The notes below the pieces were generated by a model that did not search any database, was not told where the DNA came from, and saw nothing but the letters and a program-made list of their open reading frames with translations. Positions 25,927-35,670 of a stretch of 64,000 nucleotides of DNA are shown here, in pieces. The translations under genes were made by a program, and so were the position numbers. The DNA is from an uncultured Maribacter sp. (GTDB taxonomy: Bacteria; Bacteroidota; Bacteroidia; Flavobacteriales; Flavobacteriaceae), in contig NZ_CANMTX010000002.1 of assembly GCF_947500985.1 (NCBI RefSeq), forward strand, positions 496,001 to 560,000. The letters run 5' to 3'. How positions within the stretch are numbered: the stretch's first letter is position 1; each line of letters starts with the position of its first letter.

Positions 25927-28065
25927 TTATTTATGCAACTTTAATTGAATACGTTTTCTTTGAACATCAACTTCTAAAACTTTTACAATAATTTGCTGAT
26001 GTAAATGTACATGTTCGTTTACGTCTTTTACAAATGAATCAGATAGGTTAGAAACATGAATTAATCCGCTTTCTTTAATACCAATATCTACAAAGCAACC
26101 GAAATTGGTGATGTTATTTACAATGCCAGGTAACAACTGACCACTATGTAAATCAGTAATCGATTTAATGGTTTGATCAAATGTAAACACCTTTGCTTTT
26201 TCTCTACGGTCTAATCCTGGTTTTTCTAACTCTGAACGAATATCTTCTAAGGTAGGTAGCCCGACTTCATTGGTGCAATACTTTTGTAGATCAATTTCTT
26301 TAAGTACAGTTTTATTACCAATCAAAGATAATATTTCTGTTCCTTTATCTTTTGCCATCTGTTTGACTATACCATAACTTTCGGGGTGTACGGCAGAGTC
26401 GTCAAGCGGATTTTCAGCATCTTTTATGCGTAAAAAGGCTGCTCCTTGCTCAAATGCCTTACCACCTAATCGTGGCACATCCATAATATCTTTTCGGCTT
26501 TTAAAAGCACCTTGTTCTTTTCTTTGAGCAACAATATTTTCTGCTAATTTTGGGCCAATACCAGAAACATAACTCAATAACGGAACGCTAGCGGTGTTGA
26601 TATTCACTCCTACAGAATTTACACAACTTTCAACAACGGTATCTAAAGAATTTTTTAATTTAGATTGGTCAACATCATGTTGGTATTGCCCAACACCAAT
26701 AGATTTTGGGTCAATTTTTACCAGTTCGGCAAGTGGATCTGCCAAACGCCTGCCTATAGATACGGCACCACGAACAGTAATATCGTAATTTGGGAATTCA
26801 TCTCTCGCAATTTTAGAAGCTGAATAAATAGATGCTCCTGCTTCACTTACTACAAATACTTCAACAGGATTATTGAAAATTACCTTCTTTACTACTTGTT
26901 CTGTTTCTCTTGATGCTGTACCATTACCAATAGCGATAGCTTCTATTTTATATGCATTAGCCAATGAACTCAATTTTTTTATTGCACCAGCAACATCATT
27001 TTGTGGCGCATGCGGATAAATAGTTTCATTATGTACCAAGTTGCCTTGTGCGTCTAAGCAAACCACTTTACAGCCAGTTCTAAAACCCGGGTCTATGGCA
27101 AGAATATTTTTTTCCCCTAATGGAGCGCCCAATAACAATTGTCTTAGATTGTTAGAGAAAACTGCAATAGCTTCATCATCTGCTTTTTCTTTGGCTACTT
27201 TTAATAGTTCGTTGGATAAGGATGGAAATAGCAACCTTTTGTAAGCATCTGCAATGGCAAGTTCAATTTGCTTCCCGCAGGCATTATTTGTTTTTATAAT
27301 TCTGTTTTCAATTCTGTCGAGTAAACGTTCGTCATCTAGCTCAATTTTAACCCGGATAAATTTCTCTGATTCTGCACGTAAAATAGCAAGCAATCGGTGC
27401 GACGGACATTTATTTAAAGGCTCGCTCCACTCAAAATAATCTCGGAATTTCTGCGCCTTTTCATCATCTTTTTTTGTCCCTATTACTTTGGTGCTAATAA
27501 TAGCAAATCGTGCTAACTGAGACCTTATGGAACTTCTTATATCTGTACGTTCATTGATCCATTCAGAAATAATATGACGGGCACCTTCTAAAGCATCATC
27601 TTCATTTTCTACATCTTTGCTAAGGTATTTAGAAGCCGTAAACTCGATATCATCATTGCGTTGTGCCATAATGATTTTTGCCAATGGCTCTAATCCGTTT
27701 TTACGCGCAACTTCAGCTTTTGTTTTTTTACTTTTTTTGAATGGCAGGTATAAATCCTCTAACTGAGTAAGGTCTTCAGAATTTTCGAACTTTTGTTTTA
27801 GCTCAGCCGTTAATACGCCTTGTTCGTCAACAGCCTTTATAATGGCTTTTTTTCTCTTTTCTAATGCTTCAAACTGTTCTTTAAATTGAACGATAGCACC
27901 AACTTGTACTTCATCTAAATTGCCCGTACGTTCTTTACGATACCTAGAAATGAAAGGTATTGTACAATCTGCATTTAAAAGCTCAATAGTATTTTGAATT
28001 CCTTTTTCTGGGAGTTGGGTGTGTTGAAGTATGTAGGCGAGTACTTTCTTATTGTTAATTCCCAT
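25927..28065 (-). CDS. tex: Tex-family RNA-binding transcription accessory protein
   Basis: The 712-residue product has the full Tex layout. An N-terminal helical region contains PFISRYRKERTGNLDEVQV. The YqgF-like nuclease domain follows (LAIDPGFRTGCKVVCLD, near residue 325), then a helix-hairpin-helix pair (LLSYVSGIGPKLAENIV) and a C-terminal S1 domain (near 640-710: GQLLPGIVNNITNFGCFVDI, GLIHVSNLS). Tex binds nucleic acid and affects transcription. The length (about 710) is normal. It overlaps the TPR gene start by 11 bases and lies 8 bases from the deacetylase gene. Confidence 0.95.
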   Translation of the reverse strand: MGINNKKVLAYILQHTQLPEKGIQNTIELLNADCTIPFISRYRKERTGNLDEVQVGAIVQFKEQFEALEKRKKAIIKAVDEQGVLTAELKQKFENSEDLTQLEDLYLPFKKSKKTKAEVARKNGLEPLAKIIMAQRNDDIEFTASKYLSKDVENEDDALEGARHIISEWINERTDIRSSIRSQLARFAIISTKVIGTKKDDEKAQKFRDYFEWSEPLNKCPSHRLLAILRAESEKFIRVKIELDDERLLDRIENRIIKTNNACGKQIELAIADAYKRLLFPSLSNELLKVAKEKADDEAIAVFSNNLRQLLLGAPLGEKNILAIDPGFRTGCKVVCLDAQGNLVHNETIYPHAPQNDVAGAIKKLSSLANAYKIEAIAIGNGTASRETEQVVKKVIFNNPVEVFVVSEAGASIYSASKIARDEFPNYDITVRGAVSIGRRLADPLAELVKIDPKSIGVGQYQHDVDQSKLKNSLDTVVESCVNSVGVNINTASVPLLSYVSGIGPKLAENIVAQRKEQGAFKSRKDIMDVPRLGGKAFEQGAAFLRIKDAENPLDDSAVHPESYGIVKQMAKDKGTEILSLIGNKTVLKEIDLQKYCTNEVGLPTLEDIRSELEKPGLDRREKAKVFTFDQTIKSITDLHSGQLLPGIVNNITNFGCFVDIGIKESGLIHVSNLSDSFVKDVNEHVHLHQQIIVKVLEVDVQRKRIQLKLHK

Positions 28066-29332
28066 TGTTTTTTAAATAGTTGCTAGTGTTTTTAAGTTTG
28101 GTTTTAGCGTAAATATCATCGGGATTTCTAGCTAATTCCATTTCATAAAATTTAATTGCTTCCTGAAATTTTTTCAATGCAAACATGGAATCTCCTATAT
28201 TTCTATATACAGTTTTATAATTTGGATTAATTTTTGCTAGAAACTTCCATGTTTCGCAAGCATCTTGGAATTTTCCCGTTTCAAAAAAACATTCTCCTTT
28301 TACTAAATAGGCAATTTCATAATCTTTGTCAATACTTATTACTGTATCAAATTCAGCTATAGCTAAATCATATTTCTTTAAGAGTTTAAACGTGGCTCCT
28401 CTATTAAAATATGCTCGCGTATACACTGGATTTAATTCAATGGCTCTAGAATAAAATTTTAAATCTTCTCTATAATCTCCTAGACGTGTATAAACTAATC
28501 CTTTATTGAAGTAGTAGAGCGATTTTCTTGGCTTTAAGTTAATAGCTTTAGAAAAATCTGATAACGCTTTCATTAATGAAAGTTGATCATTATTGGAATG
28601 ACCCAAATTGGAATATATTACTCCACGGTTATTTAAATAGTAAGAATCATTTGGGCTATTATTGATAGCAAAATTTAAATCAATTAGGGCTTCTTTATAT
28701 TTACCTTGATATTCATAAAGGGTACCTCTGTAAAAATATGCATCTATTAAAGTTGGAATTGTTATAATAGATTCACCAAAGTCTTTAATCATCTTGTTTA
28801 GACTATTCAAATTAACTTTCTTGGTATAGTCATAATATATCTCTGAATTGACCCTAGGGTTAAAATTTTCTTGATATAGTGTTAATCCCCTGTAAAAATA
28901 AGCCTTGCCATTTTTTTTGTCTAAACTTATTGCTTCAGAAAATGATTTTAATGCTTTTGAGTAATCCAATAAATATAATTCAGCAATACCTGTATTAAGT
29001 TTTGAATTGGAAAATTCCGTTAAACTTTTAGCAAAAATGTCTAATTGCTCTTTTGTAAATTTTTTTGCTGTATTGTCTAACTTGTTTCTACTCAGTATTT
29101 CCTCTACTAAAGCATCGATTTTCACACCATTTTCAACAGATTGTTCATATGCTTTTCCTGCATCGTTTGAAAAAAAAGAATAATAGGTGGTTATACCTGG
29201 GATTATAGTGAAAATTAATAACCACAATATGGTTGAATATTTAAGCTTATGATAGTGACATCTGTAAAAAAATTTAAGTTTCCCTTCTCTTTTACAAGGG
29301 GTGTTTTTACTATTTTTTCCAAGACATTTCAT
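28055..29332 (-). CDS. TPR protein with an N-terminal Cys/His knuckle and one TM helix
   Basis: The 425-residue product opens with a Cys/His-rich motif ([17 protein letters not shown], then YRCHYHK), resembling the small DUF5763-type zinc knuckle. A single membrane helix (about 33-50, ILWLLIFTIIPGITTYYSF) follows. The rest is tetratricopeptide repeats, at least eight recognisable units (for example AYFYRGLTLYQENF, YYLNNRGVIYSNLG, AYFNRGATFKLLKKY, EIAYLVKGECFFETGKF). A scaffold facing the periplasm or cytoplasm is likely. It overlaps metG by one base (TAATG) and tex by eleven bases, so the three are probably translationally coupled. Confidence 0.85.
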   Translation of the reverse strand: MKCLGKNSKNTPCKREGKLKFFYRCHYHKLKYSTILWLLIFTIIPGITTYYSFFSNDAGKAYEQSVENGVKIDALVEEILSRNKLDNTAKKFTKEQLDIFAKSLTEFSNSKLNTGIAELYLLDYSKALKSFSEAISLDKKNGKAYFYRGLTLYQENFNPRVNSEIYYDYTKKVNLNSLNKMIKDFGESIITIPTLIDAYFYRGTLYEYQGKYKEALIDLNFAINNSPNDSYYLNNRGVIYSNLGHSNNDQLSLMKALSDFSKAINLKPRKSLYYFNKGLVYTRLGDYREDLKFYSRAIELNPVYTRAYFNRGATFKLLKKYDLAIAEFDTVISIDKDYEIAYLVKGECFFETGKFQDACETWKFLAKINPNYKTVYRNIGDSMFALKKFQEAIKFYEMELARNPDDIYAKTKLKNTSNYLKNNGN

Positions 29333-31398
29333 TAACTTATACCTTCACCATTACCCACACTATCCTCATCTGGGTTAACGAATACCAATTTACCATCGGC
29401 ATTTTCTGTCATTAGAATCATGCCTTCACTATCTACACCACGTAAAGCTCTTGGTGCTAAGTTTACCAGTACAGTTACTTTTTTACCTACGATATCTTCA
29501 GGTTTAAAGCTTTCTGCAATACCAGATACAATAGTTCTAACGTCTAAGCCAGTATCCACTTTTAAGACTAAAAGCTTCTTGGCTTTTGCCATTTTTTCAG
29601 CTTCGATAATAGTACCTACACGCATATCTAGTTTAGAAAAATCATCGAATGTTATGGTATCTTTTTGCGGCATTAGTTTTTTGTTTTCGTATTCGTTCGC
29701 TTTTTTAGTTGCTTCAAGTTTATCTAGCTGGGCTTGAATTTCGCTATCCTCAATTTTTCTAAATAATAGTTCGGCTTGATTGATTTGGTGATCAGCTGAT
29801 AATAAAACTGAATTGGTAGATACGTCGTTCCAGTTTAAGTTTAAATCGATATTTAGAATATTCTTTAGCTTGTGAGAAGTAAACGGTAAAAATGGTTCGC
29901 TTAATACGGCTAAACCAGCCGCAATTTGTAAAGCAACATTCATAATTGTTTTTACACGTTCTTCATCTACCTTAATTACCTTCCAAGGTTCTGCATCTGC
30001 TAAGTATTTATTACCTAATCGAGCAAGATTCATTAGTTCTTGACCAGCTTCTCTAAAACGGTAGCGCTCAATAGAACTAGAAATGATTACTGGATATTTT
30101 GATAATTGTTCAAGTGTCTCGTTATCTACATCGGTTAAGCTTCCTGTAGCAGGTACTTTACCTTCGTAATACTTGTTGGTCAATACCACGACTCTGTTAA
30201 TGAAATTACCTAAAATGGCTACTAGTTCATTATTGTTACGTGCTTGAAAATCTTTCCAAGTGAAATCGTTATCCTTAGTTTCTGGTGCATTTGCTGTTAA
30301 TGTGTAACGCAGCGAATCTTGCATTTCAGGAAAATCTACCAAATACTCATGTAGCCAAACAGCCCAGTTTTTAGAAGTAGATAGTTTGTTTCCTTCTAAA
30401 TTCAAGAACTCGTTGGCCGGTACATTTTCTGGTAGAATATAACTGCCTTCCGCCTTTAACATAGATGGGAAAATGATACAGTGAAAAACGATATTATCTT
30501 TCCCAATGAAGTGAACTAATTTTGTATTTTCATCTTTCCAATAGGGTTCCCAATCTTTTCCTTCACGGGCTGCCCATTCTTTGGTAGATGAAATATATCC
30601 GATAGGTGCATCAAACCAAACATATAGTACTTTGCCTTCACCACCTGGTACGGGTACTGGTATGCCCCAATCTAAATCTCTGGTAACGGCTCTTGGCTCT
30701 AACCCGCCATCGATCCATGATTTACATTGTCCGTATACATTGGGTTTCCAATCGTCTTTATGACCTTTTAAGATCCATTCTCTTAAAAACTCTTCATATC
30801 TGTCTAAAGGTAAAAACCAATGTTTTGTTTCTTTAGTTGTAGGTACAGTTCCGGTTATAGTTGATTTCGGATTTATTAAATCGGTGGAATTTAAACTAGA
30901 CCCACAATTTTCACATTGATCACCGTACGCCTCTTCATTACCACATTTAGGGCAGGTTCCTATCACAAAACGGTCTGCCAAAAACTGTTGTGCTTCTTCA
31001 TCATATAATTGAGCAGTAGTTTCTTCAATAAAATCGCCTTTGTCATAAAGATTTATAAAGAATTCTGAAGCCGTATCGTGATGAACCTGAGCAGAGGTTC
31101 TTGAATAATTGTCGAACGTTATACCAAAATCTACAAAAGACTGCTTAATTATTGCATGGTACTTATCAATTATATCTTTTGGGGTAACACCCTCTTTTTT
31201 TGCTTTCATTGAAATGGCTACACCATGTTCATCGCTACCGCAAACAAAGGCAACATCTTTACCTGTTAATCTTAGGTAACGAGCGTAAATATCTGCTGGC
31301 ACGTAAACGCCTGCTAAATGACCAATATGAATTGGACCATTTGTATATGGTAATGCAGCAGTAATCGTATATCTAGAGGGTGATTTAATATCGGACAT
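29332..31398 (-). CDS. metG: Methionyl-tRNA synthetase
   Basis: From the ATG at 31398 (a TTG one codon upstream is not preferred) the enzyme has 688 residues. The class I HIGH motif is PIHIGHLAG near residue 22. The zinc knuckle is [17 protein letters not shown] near residue 145. The KMSKS equivalent is NKLSTSKNW near 342. The C-terminal tRNA-binding domain (dimerising OB fold) starts at [17 protein letters not shown] near residue 580. This is the complete long-form enzyme that charges tRNA(Met). Downstream genes overlap it. It is the first gene of a unit including the TPR, tex and deacetylase genes. Confidence 0.97.
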   Translation of the reverse strand: MSDIKSPSRYTITAALPYTNGPIHIGHLAGVYVPADIYARYLRLTGKDVAFVCGSDEHGVAISMKAKKEGVTPKDIIDKYHAIIKQSFVDFGITFDNYSRTSAQVHHDTASEFFINLYDKGDFIEETTAQLYDEEAQQFLADRFVIGTCPKCGNEEAYGDQCENCGSSLNSTDLINPKSTITGTVPTTKETKHWFLPLDRYEEFLREWILKGHKDDWKPNVYGQCKSWIDGGLEPRAVTRDLDWGIPVPVPGGEGKVLYVWFDAPIGYISSTKEWAAREGKDWEPYWKDENTKLVHFIGKDNIVFHCIIFPSMLKAEGSYILPENVPANEFLNLEGNKLSTSKNWAVWLHEYLVDFPEMQDSLRYTLTANAPETKDNDFTWKDFQARNNNELVAILGNFINRVVVLTNKYYEGKVPATGSLTDVDNETLEQLSKYPVIISSSIERYRFREAGQELMNLARLGNKYLADAEPWKVIKVDEERVKTIMNVALQIAAGLAVLSEPFLPFTSHKLKNILNIDLNLNWNDVSTNSVLLSADHQINQAELLFRKIEDSEIQAQLDKLEATKKANEYENKKLMPQKDTITFDDFSKLDMRVGTIIEAEKMAKAKKLLVLKVDTGLDVRTIVSGIAESFKPEDIVGKKVTVLVNLAPRALRGVDSEGMILMTENADGKLVFVNPDEDSVGNGEGIS

Positions 31399-31590
31399 CA
31401 AAATAAATTAAGCTACAAAAATACTGAATTTGAAGGGAGAATTACTAATTACTTAAGATTAGTAGTAAGCTACTAGATTAAAATTTTAACCGTGTCTAAC
31501 TATGTCGTTCATGGATATTTTATACTAAAAACATTTAGAATCTGTTATAATGTAAGAAAATACCTATTTATAAACTAAAACATAGATGTT

Positions 31591-31770
31591 ATGGCTGTTG
31601 GTAATTCAAGAAAGTTAAAGCTTGATGAAAGCATAGAGAAATTTAATGAAGGAATAGAAGATGCACAAACAAGTAAAGAAGATGTTGTGCGGCTTTACAA
31701 AGACAAGAACCATAGAGTAAAAAAAGAATTGAGGTTTGAGTCCAAAATGAACAAATCGAAATTGGTATAA
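31591..31770 (+). CDS. Small basic protein of unknown function (59 residues)
   Basis: An ATG at 31591 opens a 59-codon frame ending at TAA 31768-31770, followed within a few bases by a strong terminator. The protein is highly charged (KLKLDESIEKFNEG, VVRLYKDKNHRVKKE), with no hydrophobic segment, predicted to be helical and possibly nucleic-acid or partner binding. I do not recognise a family. Its own terminator and the 193-nt non-coding region upstream fit an independent small gene, although conservation was not checked. Confidence 0.55.
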   Translation: MAVGNSRKLKLDESIEKFNEGIEDAQTSKEDVVRLYKDKNHRVKKELRFESKMNKSKLV

Positions 31771-31773
31771 AAT

Positions 31774-31811
31774 AAAAAGCCTTATTCAATTAAATTGAAT
31801 AGGGCTTTTTA
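31774..31811. terminator. Bidirectional rho-independent terminator
   Basis: AAAGCCTTATTCAATT (about 31776-31791) pairs with AATTGAATAGGGCTTT (about 31793-31808) with one G-T or C mismatch, and both sides carry A/T runs. It serves the small plus-strand gene ending at 31770 and the minus-strand DUF1501 gene ending at 31828. Confidence 0.85.
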
Positions 31812-31827
31812 CATAGTGGGAAACAGA

Positions 31828-33531
31828 TTAAACTACCATCACTGATTTACTCATTTTTTGGTTTTGTACATTAATACGATAAATGTACTTACCTGTTGAT
31901 AGTTGTTCGGGCATGCGCTCTCGTATATTTATTTCGGTAGAACCTTCAAACATCATTTCGTTAAAAACGGTGCCGACTTTCTGACCAAGAATATTAAAAA
32001 GCTCAATATCTACATGTGCCGAAAATGGCATTTCTAAATAGATGTGTGGAGTACTATCCGTTGGATAAAAAGGTTTATGTACAACAGCATTTATTAAGTC
32101 TGGGTTAAACGGAGTCTCTGCTTCTTCATCAGGATACACAGGTGGTGTTACTTCGCCATCACTATATACAATATCAGGGAAAGCCTCTCCACTACAACTA
32201 AAGCCTAAGTCTACCGGTACATACGGTTTGTAGTTCAATAAATGTGCTTCAACCAATGGTATGTCTACACATAGCCATTCTGCTAGAACGGTAGCATAGA
32301 GATCTCTAAAATCCATTGTGTATTCTAAGTTTCCGCGTCCATCTGGGTCATCTAACGTTGGGTGGTCGCCAACAAATGCACTACCATTTAAACCTGATCC
32401 AAAAAATAAGGTCGGTGTTGCTTTACCGTGATCGGTACCATTAGAACCATTTTCAAAAATTCGTCGTCCAAATTCAGAGAAGGTCATGCTTAGTACTTTA
32501 TCGTCTTGCTGGGTAAAGGCTATGTCTTCATAGAAGTTGTTTACCGCAACAGATAAATTAGTCATTAAATTGGCATGTGCCTGTGGTTGATTACCATGGG
32601 TGTCAAAACCGCCCATTGAAATCATATACACCTTTGTGCCAAGGTTACCTTTTATTAATCTTGCTATAAGTGCCAATTGGCGTGCAAAACTATTGTCTTG
32701 ATATTCTACTTGATTTTGCCCACGTGTGTAAGCATCATGTATAATACCAGAATATTCATAAGTTGTATTGGCTACTCCTCTCAAAAATTTCAACTGATCA
32801 CCGTACATACAGTCATTGAATAAGGTATCATCTAAACCATAGACAACGCCAGATTCTGCAATTTCCTCTAGTTGATCAACATTAGAAGTTACAAATGCAT
32901 AATTGGTTTCATCTCCTTGAAATACCAAACTACCAAACTGTCCAATTTGTATGGCAGCTGGTGCCGCTGGGGGATTAACTAAATAATCTGGGTACATGTT
33001 TTCAAAATGCCTACCCATCCATCCGGTATTTAAACCGCTAAATCCTGTAGTTTCTATGTCGGTGTTGGCAAAAATATCTGAACCTGTAAAGTGAGATAAA
33101 CTTTGTCCTTCATAACCTACACCATGCACTGCTTTAAACTGACCTTCTTCCCACATTGGAGCTAAAGAACTCATGTACGATGGTACACCAAATTCATCGG
33201 TCAATTTTAAAACTTTACTTTCTGGTATATAGATATTTGGTCTTGCATTGGCATAACTATCGTATTGTTCTATAGGTATAACCGTACTTAATCCATCATT
33301 ACCACCAGACAGGCGAATAAGTATTAAGATATTATCTGTTTCTGCAGCTGATATGCCCGCCGATAATGGAGATGGGGCAGAAGCCGATAACATATTTGCA
33401 CCTAGCATCATTGAGCCTGAGCCCGCAATGCCCATTGCTTGTAAAAAAGAGCGTCTGCTCCATGTTTTATGTTCTTCATCATGACCTTCGTGTTGAAGAC
33501 CTTTAAATGGGGAGTGGTGTGTGTTGCACAT
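31828..33531 (-). CDS. DUF1501 protein with Tat-like signal and T9SS sorting tail
   Basis: The 567-residue product has a twin-arginine signal region (SRRSFLQAMGIAGSGSMMLG near residue 25). The DUF1501 domain follows (residues 65-440: LILIRLSGGNDGLSTVIP, GGFDTHGNQ, MTFSEFGRRIFENGSNGTDHGKA). These are motifs of the sulfatase/alkaline-phosphatase-like fold. The last 85 residues (near 480-567) form a type A C-terminal sorting domain (VDIELFNILGQKVG, YIYRINVQNQKMSKSVMVV). Type IX secretion to the cell surface is therefore expected. It is followed by a terminator and is preceded by the DUF1800 gene, 11 bases apart. Confidence 0.9.
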   Translation of the reverse strand: MCNTHHSPFKGLQHEGHDEEHKTWSRRSFLQAMGIAGSGSMMLGANMLSASAPSPLSAGISAAETDNILILIRLSGGNDGLSTVIPIEQYDSYANARPNIYIPESKVLKLTDEFGVPSYMSSLAPMWEEGQFKAVHGVGYEGQSLSHFTGSDIFANTDIETTGFSGLNTGWMGRHFENMYPDYLVNPPAAPAAIQIGQFGSLVFQGDETNYAFVTSNVDQLEEIAESGVVYGLDDTLFNDCMYGDQLKFLRGVANTTYEYSGIIHDAYTRGQNQVEYQDNSFARQLALIARLIKGNLGTKVYMISMGGFDTHGNQPQAHANLMTNLSVAVNNFYEDIAFTQQDDKVLSMTFSEFGRRIFENGSNGTDHGKATPTLFFGSGLNGSAFVGDHPTLDDPDGRGNLEYTMDFRDLYATVLAEWLCVDIPLVEAHLLNYKPYVPVDLGFSCSGEAFPDIVYSDGEVTPPVYPDEEAETPFNPDLINAVVHKPFYPTDSTPHIYLEMPFSAHVDIELFNILGQKVGTVFNEMMFEGSTEINIRERMPEQLSTGKYIYRINVQNQKMSKSVMVV

Positions 33532-33542
33532 AAGAGTAGGTG

Positions 33543-35036
33543 TTATTTTAATTGAAACTCAGGTTGTCTAGCTAAATATTGAAAAAGGAGGTATACTTGA
33601 AACGGACCTTGTTGCCAAGTAGCCAGCGTCCATGATTCTTGATTACCACCATTGTAGTAAACATCTTCTACATCACTTCTGAATATGGCAAATGCTTTGG
33701 CATATTCTTCTTCGTTTAGAAGTCCCTTAGTTAAAACGAAATCTATAATTAGTCTAGCAACCTCGTCGGGGTTTGAGCTTGTTAAACCTGTATTTCCTGA
33801 TATTTCGAGTCCAAATGTTCTAAATTGCTCATTGTCGGCCATATAGAATTCTTCTAATATGCTTTCAATGGTAAGCCAACGCCCAATCATAAAATTGGTG
33901 TTGATCCAAGACCTGTCTCTTTGCCAACCGGCAACATCAAAAGGTTCAAATATTTCTTGACTTAATAAGGCACTGTAATTGACCATTTCGGCAACATTCG
34001 TGTCTGTATAACTAAAGCCCGATTCGTTTAGGGTGTTAAAATAGAAATCTACCGGACTCTTTATAATTACTCCAATAGCTTCATCGTCGAAAAAGTGCTG
34101 GCTTTTAAATAATACTCTTAGGACTGGTGCCAATTCAAAGTCATTAGTTACTAATGTCGCAGCCAAACCATCGATAATTATTTGTGCGTTATTTGCATCA
34201 TCTTTAGAATCTGGGTGTACAAAAAATTCATATAATTTACGGCAGATGAATTCTGCTATCTCTGGAGCTCTTTGTTCAAAGAGTATATTAATCACATCAT
34301 CATAACCCCAATTACCTGTTTGTCCAAGTATGGTTTTGGAACCTTCATCATGCTTAGTAGCATCAAAGGCTACAGCTGAACAACCAACTTCGCCTCGTTC
34401 TACATAACCACTTAAGGCTTTTGCTGTTTCTATAATATCTTCTTCAGTATACCCATTGCCTTCACCCAAAGTAAATAGCTCATATAATTCACGAGCATAA
34501 TTTTCATTAGGGTTGTTGCCGTTATTATATACACCATCTAAATAATACAACATGGCATTGGTTAACCCAATTTCGCTAGTAAAGGTTTTAAAATTACCTA
34601 AAGAGTTGCGTTGAAGACAGTCTATATATTGATATAAAAAAGAATTACAGTTATAAACTTCTAATTCAGTAACAAAATGATTGCTCCAGAAAAAGCTTAG
34701 CCGATCTCTTAAATTGTTATTTAAAAGACCATTGGCATAAGCCAATTGAAATTCAGATTTTTGCTCTCTTTTTAGTTGATTACTTGCATCACTATCTGCA
34801 GGGTAGTTGTCATTGTTCCAATTTGCCCAAGCAGGTGTAGCTATTTCAGGCATATTCAAAGCTTCATCTACCAAACTATCTACCAATGCACTGGCAGATT
34901 GACCCGTTGCTTGGTTAATAGTTGCCACTGAGGCACTAAAACCTAATCGGCGGTATAAATGAGCTGCTCTTAGCTGATCTAAATTAGCTGTATATGGAGC
35001 AAGAGTAGAAGTATTACAATTAATGAAATATTCCAT
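33543..35036 (-). CDS. DUF1800 protein, partner of DUF1501
   Basis: The 497-residue product matches DUF1800: AAHLYRRLGFSA near the N-terminus, a central segment (RDRLSFFWSNHFVTE, NENYARELYELFTLGEGNGY), and the C-terminal LARQPEFQLK. No clear signal peptide is seen (MEYFINCNTST...), although the DUF1501 partner is exported. DUF1800 and DUF1501 genes are commonly adjacent in Bacteroidetes and Planctomycetes and are probably functionally linked, but no activity is proven. The 11-bp gap to the DUF1501 gene indicates one operon. Confidence 0.9.
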   Translation of the reverse strand: MEYFINCNTSTLAPYTANLDQLRAAHLYRRLGFSASVATINQATGQSASALVDSLVDEALNMPEIATPAWANWNNDNYPADSDASNQLKREQKSEFQLAYANGLLNNNLRDRLSFFWSNHFVTELEVYNCNSFLYQYIDCLQRNSLGNFKTFTSEIGLTNAMLYYLDGVYNNGNNPNENYARELYELFTLGEGNGYTEEDIIETAKALSGYVERGEVGCSAVAFDATKHDEGSKTILGQTGNWGYDDVINILFEQRAPEIAEFICRKLYEFFVHPDSKDDANNAQIIIDGLAATLVTNDFELAPVLRVLFKSQHFFDDEAIGVIIKSPVDFYFNTLNESGFSYTDTNVAEMVNYSALLSQEIFEPFDVAGWQRDRSWINTNFMIGRWLTIESILEEFYMADNEQFRTFGLEISGNTGLTSSNPDEVARLIIDFVLTKGLLNEEEYAKAFAIFRSDVEDVYYNGGNQESWTLATWQQGPFQVYLLFQYLARQPEFQLK

Positions 35037-35222
35037 ATTCTTAAATAGGCATTTGTATTACGTTCGTAGAGTTGGGGCTTCTATGCTAAACGTTTCGAAA
35101 TTTGGTATAGTATTTAAAACTATCTATTTTCGATAATAAGATTTCAAATAACGAGATTTATTGATAAAAAGGCGATGAAATTCCTGTTTTTTCGATGAAT
35201 TACACAATCTACGTACTACATC

Positions 35223-35582
35223 ATGGGGAAACACAATGAATTTGGTAAGGAAGGGGAGCAGATAGCGGTAGATTATCTCAAAAAAAACGGCTATGTCATC
35301 AAGTATAAAAACTATAGATACTTAAAGGCCGAAATTGATATTATTGCTAAAACAGGTGATGTGTTGGCAATTGTTGAAGTGCGTTCAAGAAGCTCAAATT
35401 TTATTGAGAATATTGCTGAGACGGTTACACCTAAAAAAATTAAGCTATTGGTTATGGCAGCCGACCACTATGTTACTGATAATAACTTAGACGTTGAGGT
35501 ACGTTTTGATATCATAACTATACTTAAAAATAAGAGCGAGTTTGAGCTAGAACATTTAGAATCTGCCTTTTATCATTTCTGA
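35223..35582 (+). CDS. yraN: YraN family (UPF0102) endonuclease-like protein
   Basis: The 119-residue product is the right size for UPF0102 proteins and carries the restriction-endonuclease-like core: NEFGKEGEQIAVDYLKKNGY, then KAEIDIIAKTGDVLAIVEVRSRS (D-x10-E-x-R, where most relatives have ExK), followed by a C-terminal strand DVEVRFDIITIL. A nuclease role in Holliday-junction or DNA processing is suspected from the fold. It stands alone and reads toward the ACT-like gene. Confidence 0.88.
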   Translation: MGKHNEFGKEGEQIAVDYLKKNGYVIKYKNYRYLKAEIDIIAKTGDVLAIVEVRSRSSNFIENIAETVTPKKIKLLVMAADHYVTDNNLDVEVRFDIITILKNKSEFELEHLESAFYHF

Positions 35583-35584
35583 GT

Positions 35585-35605
35585 AATCTACTAAAATAGT
35601 AGATT
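35585..35605 (+). terminator. Weak hairpin terminator of yraN
   Basis: AATCTACT and AGTAGATT form an 8-bp stem with a 5-nt loop, followed by TTATT. The T-tract is short, so efficiency is uncertain. Confidence 0.4.
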
Positions 35606-35618
35606 TATTAAAAAACAT

Positions 35619-35650
35619 TTTGTTTTATTTATAACAAGTTGTTATATTTG
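35619..35650 (+). promoter_or_regulatory. Complete Bacteroidetes promoter (TTTG-N20-TATATTTG)
   Basis: TTTG at 35619-35622 and TATATTTG at 35643-35650 are separated by exactly 20 nt, a textbook match to the group's -33/-7 elements. It drives the gene at 35671. Confidence 0.8.
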
Positions 35651-35670
35651 CACAACAATCATATAGTAAA

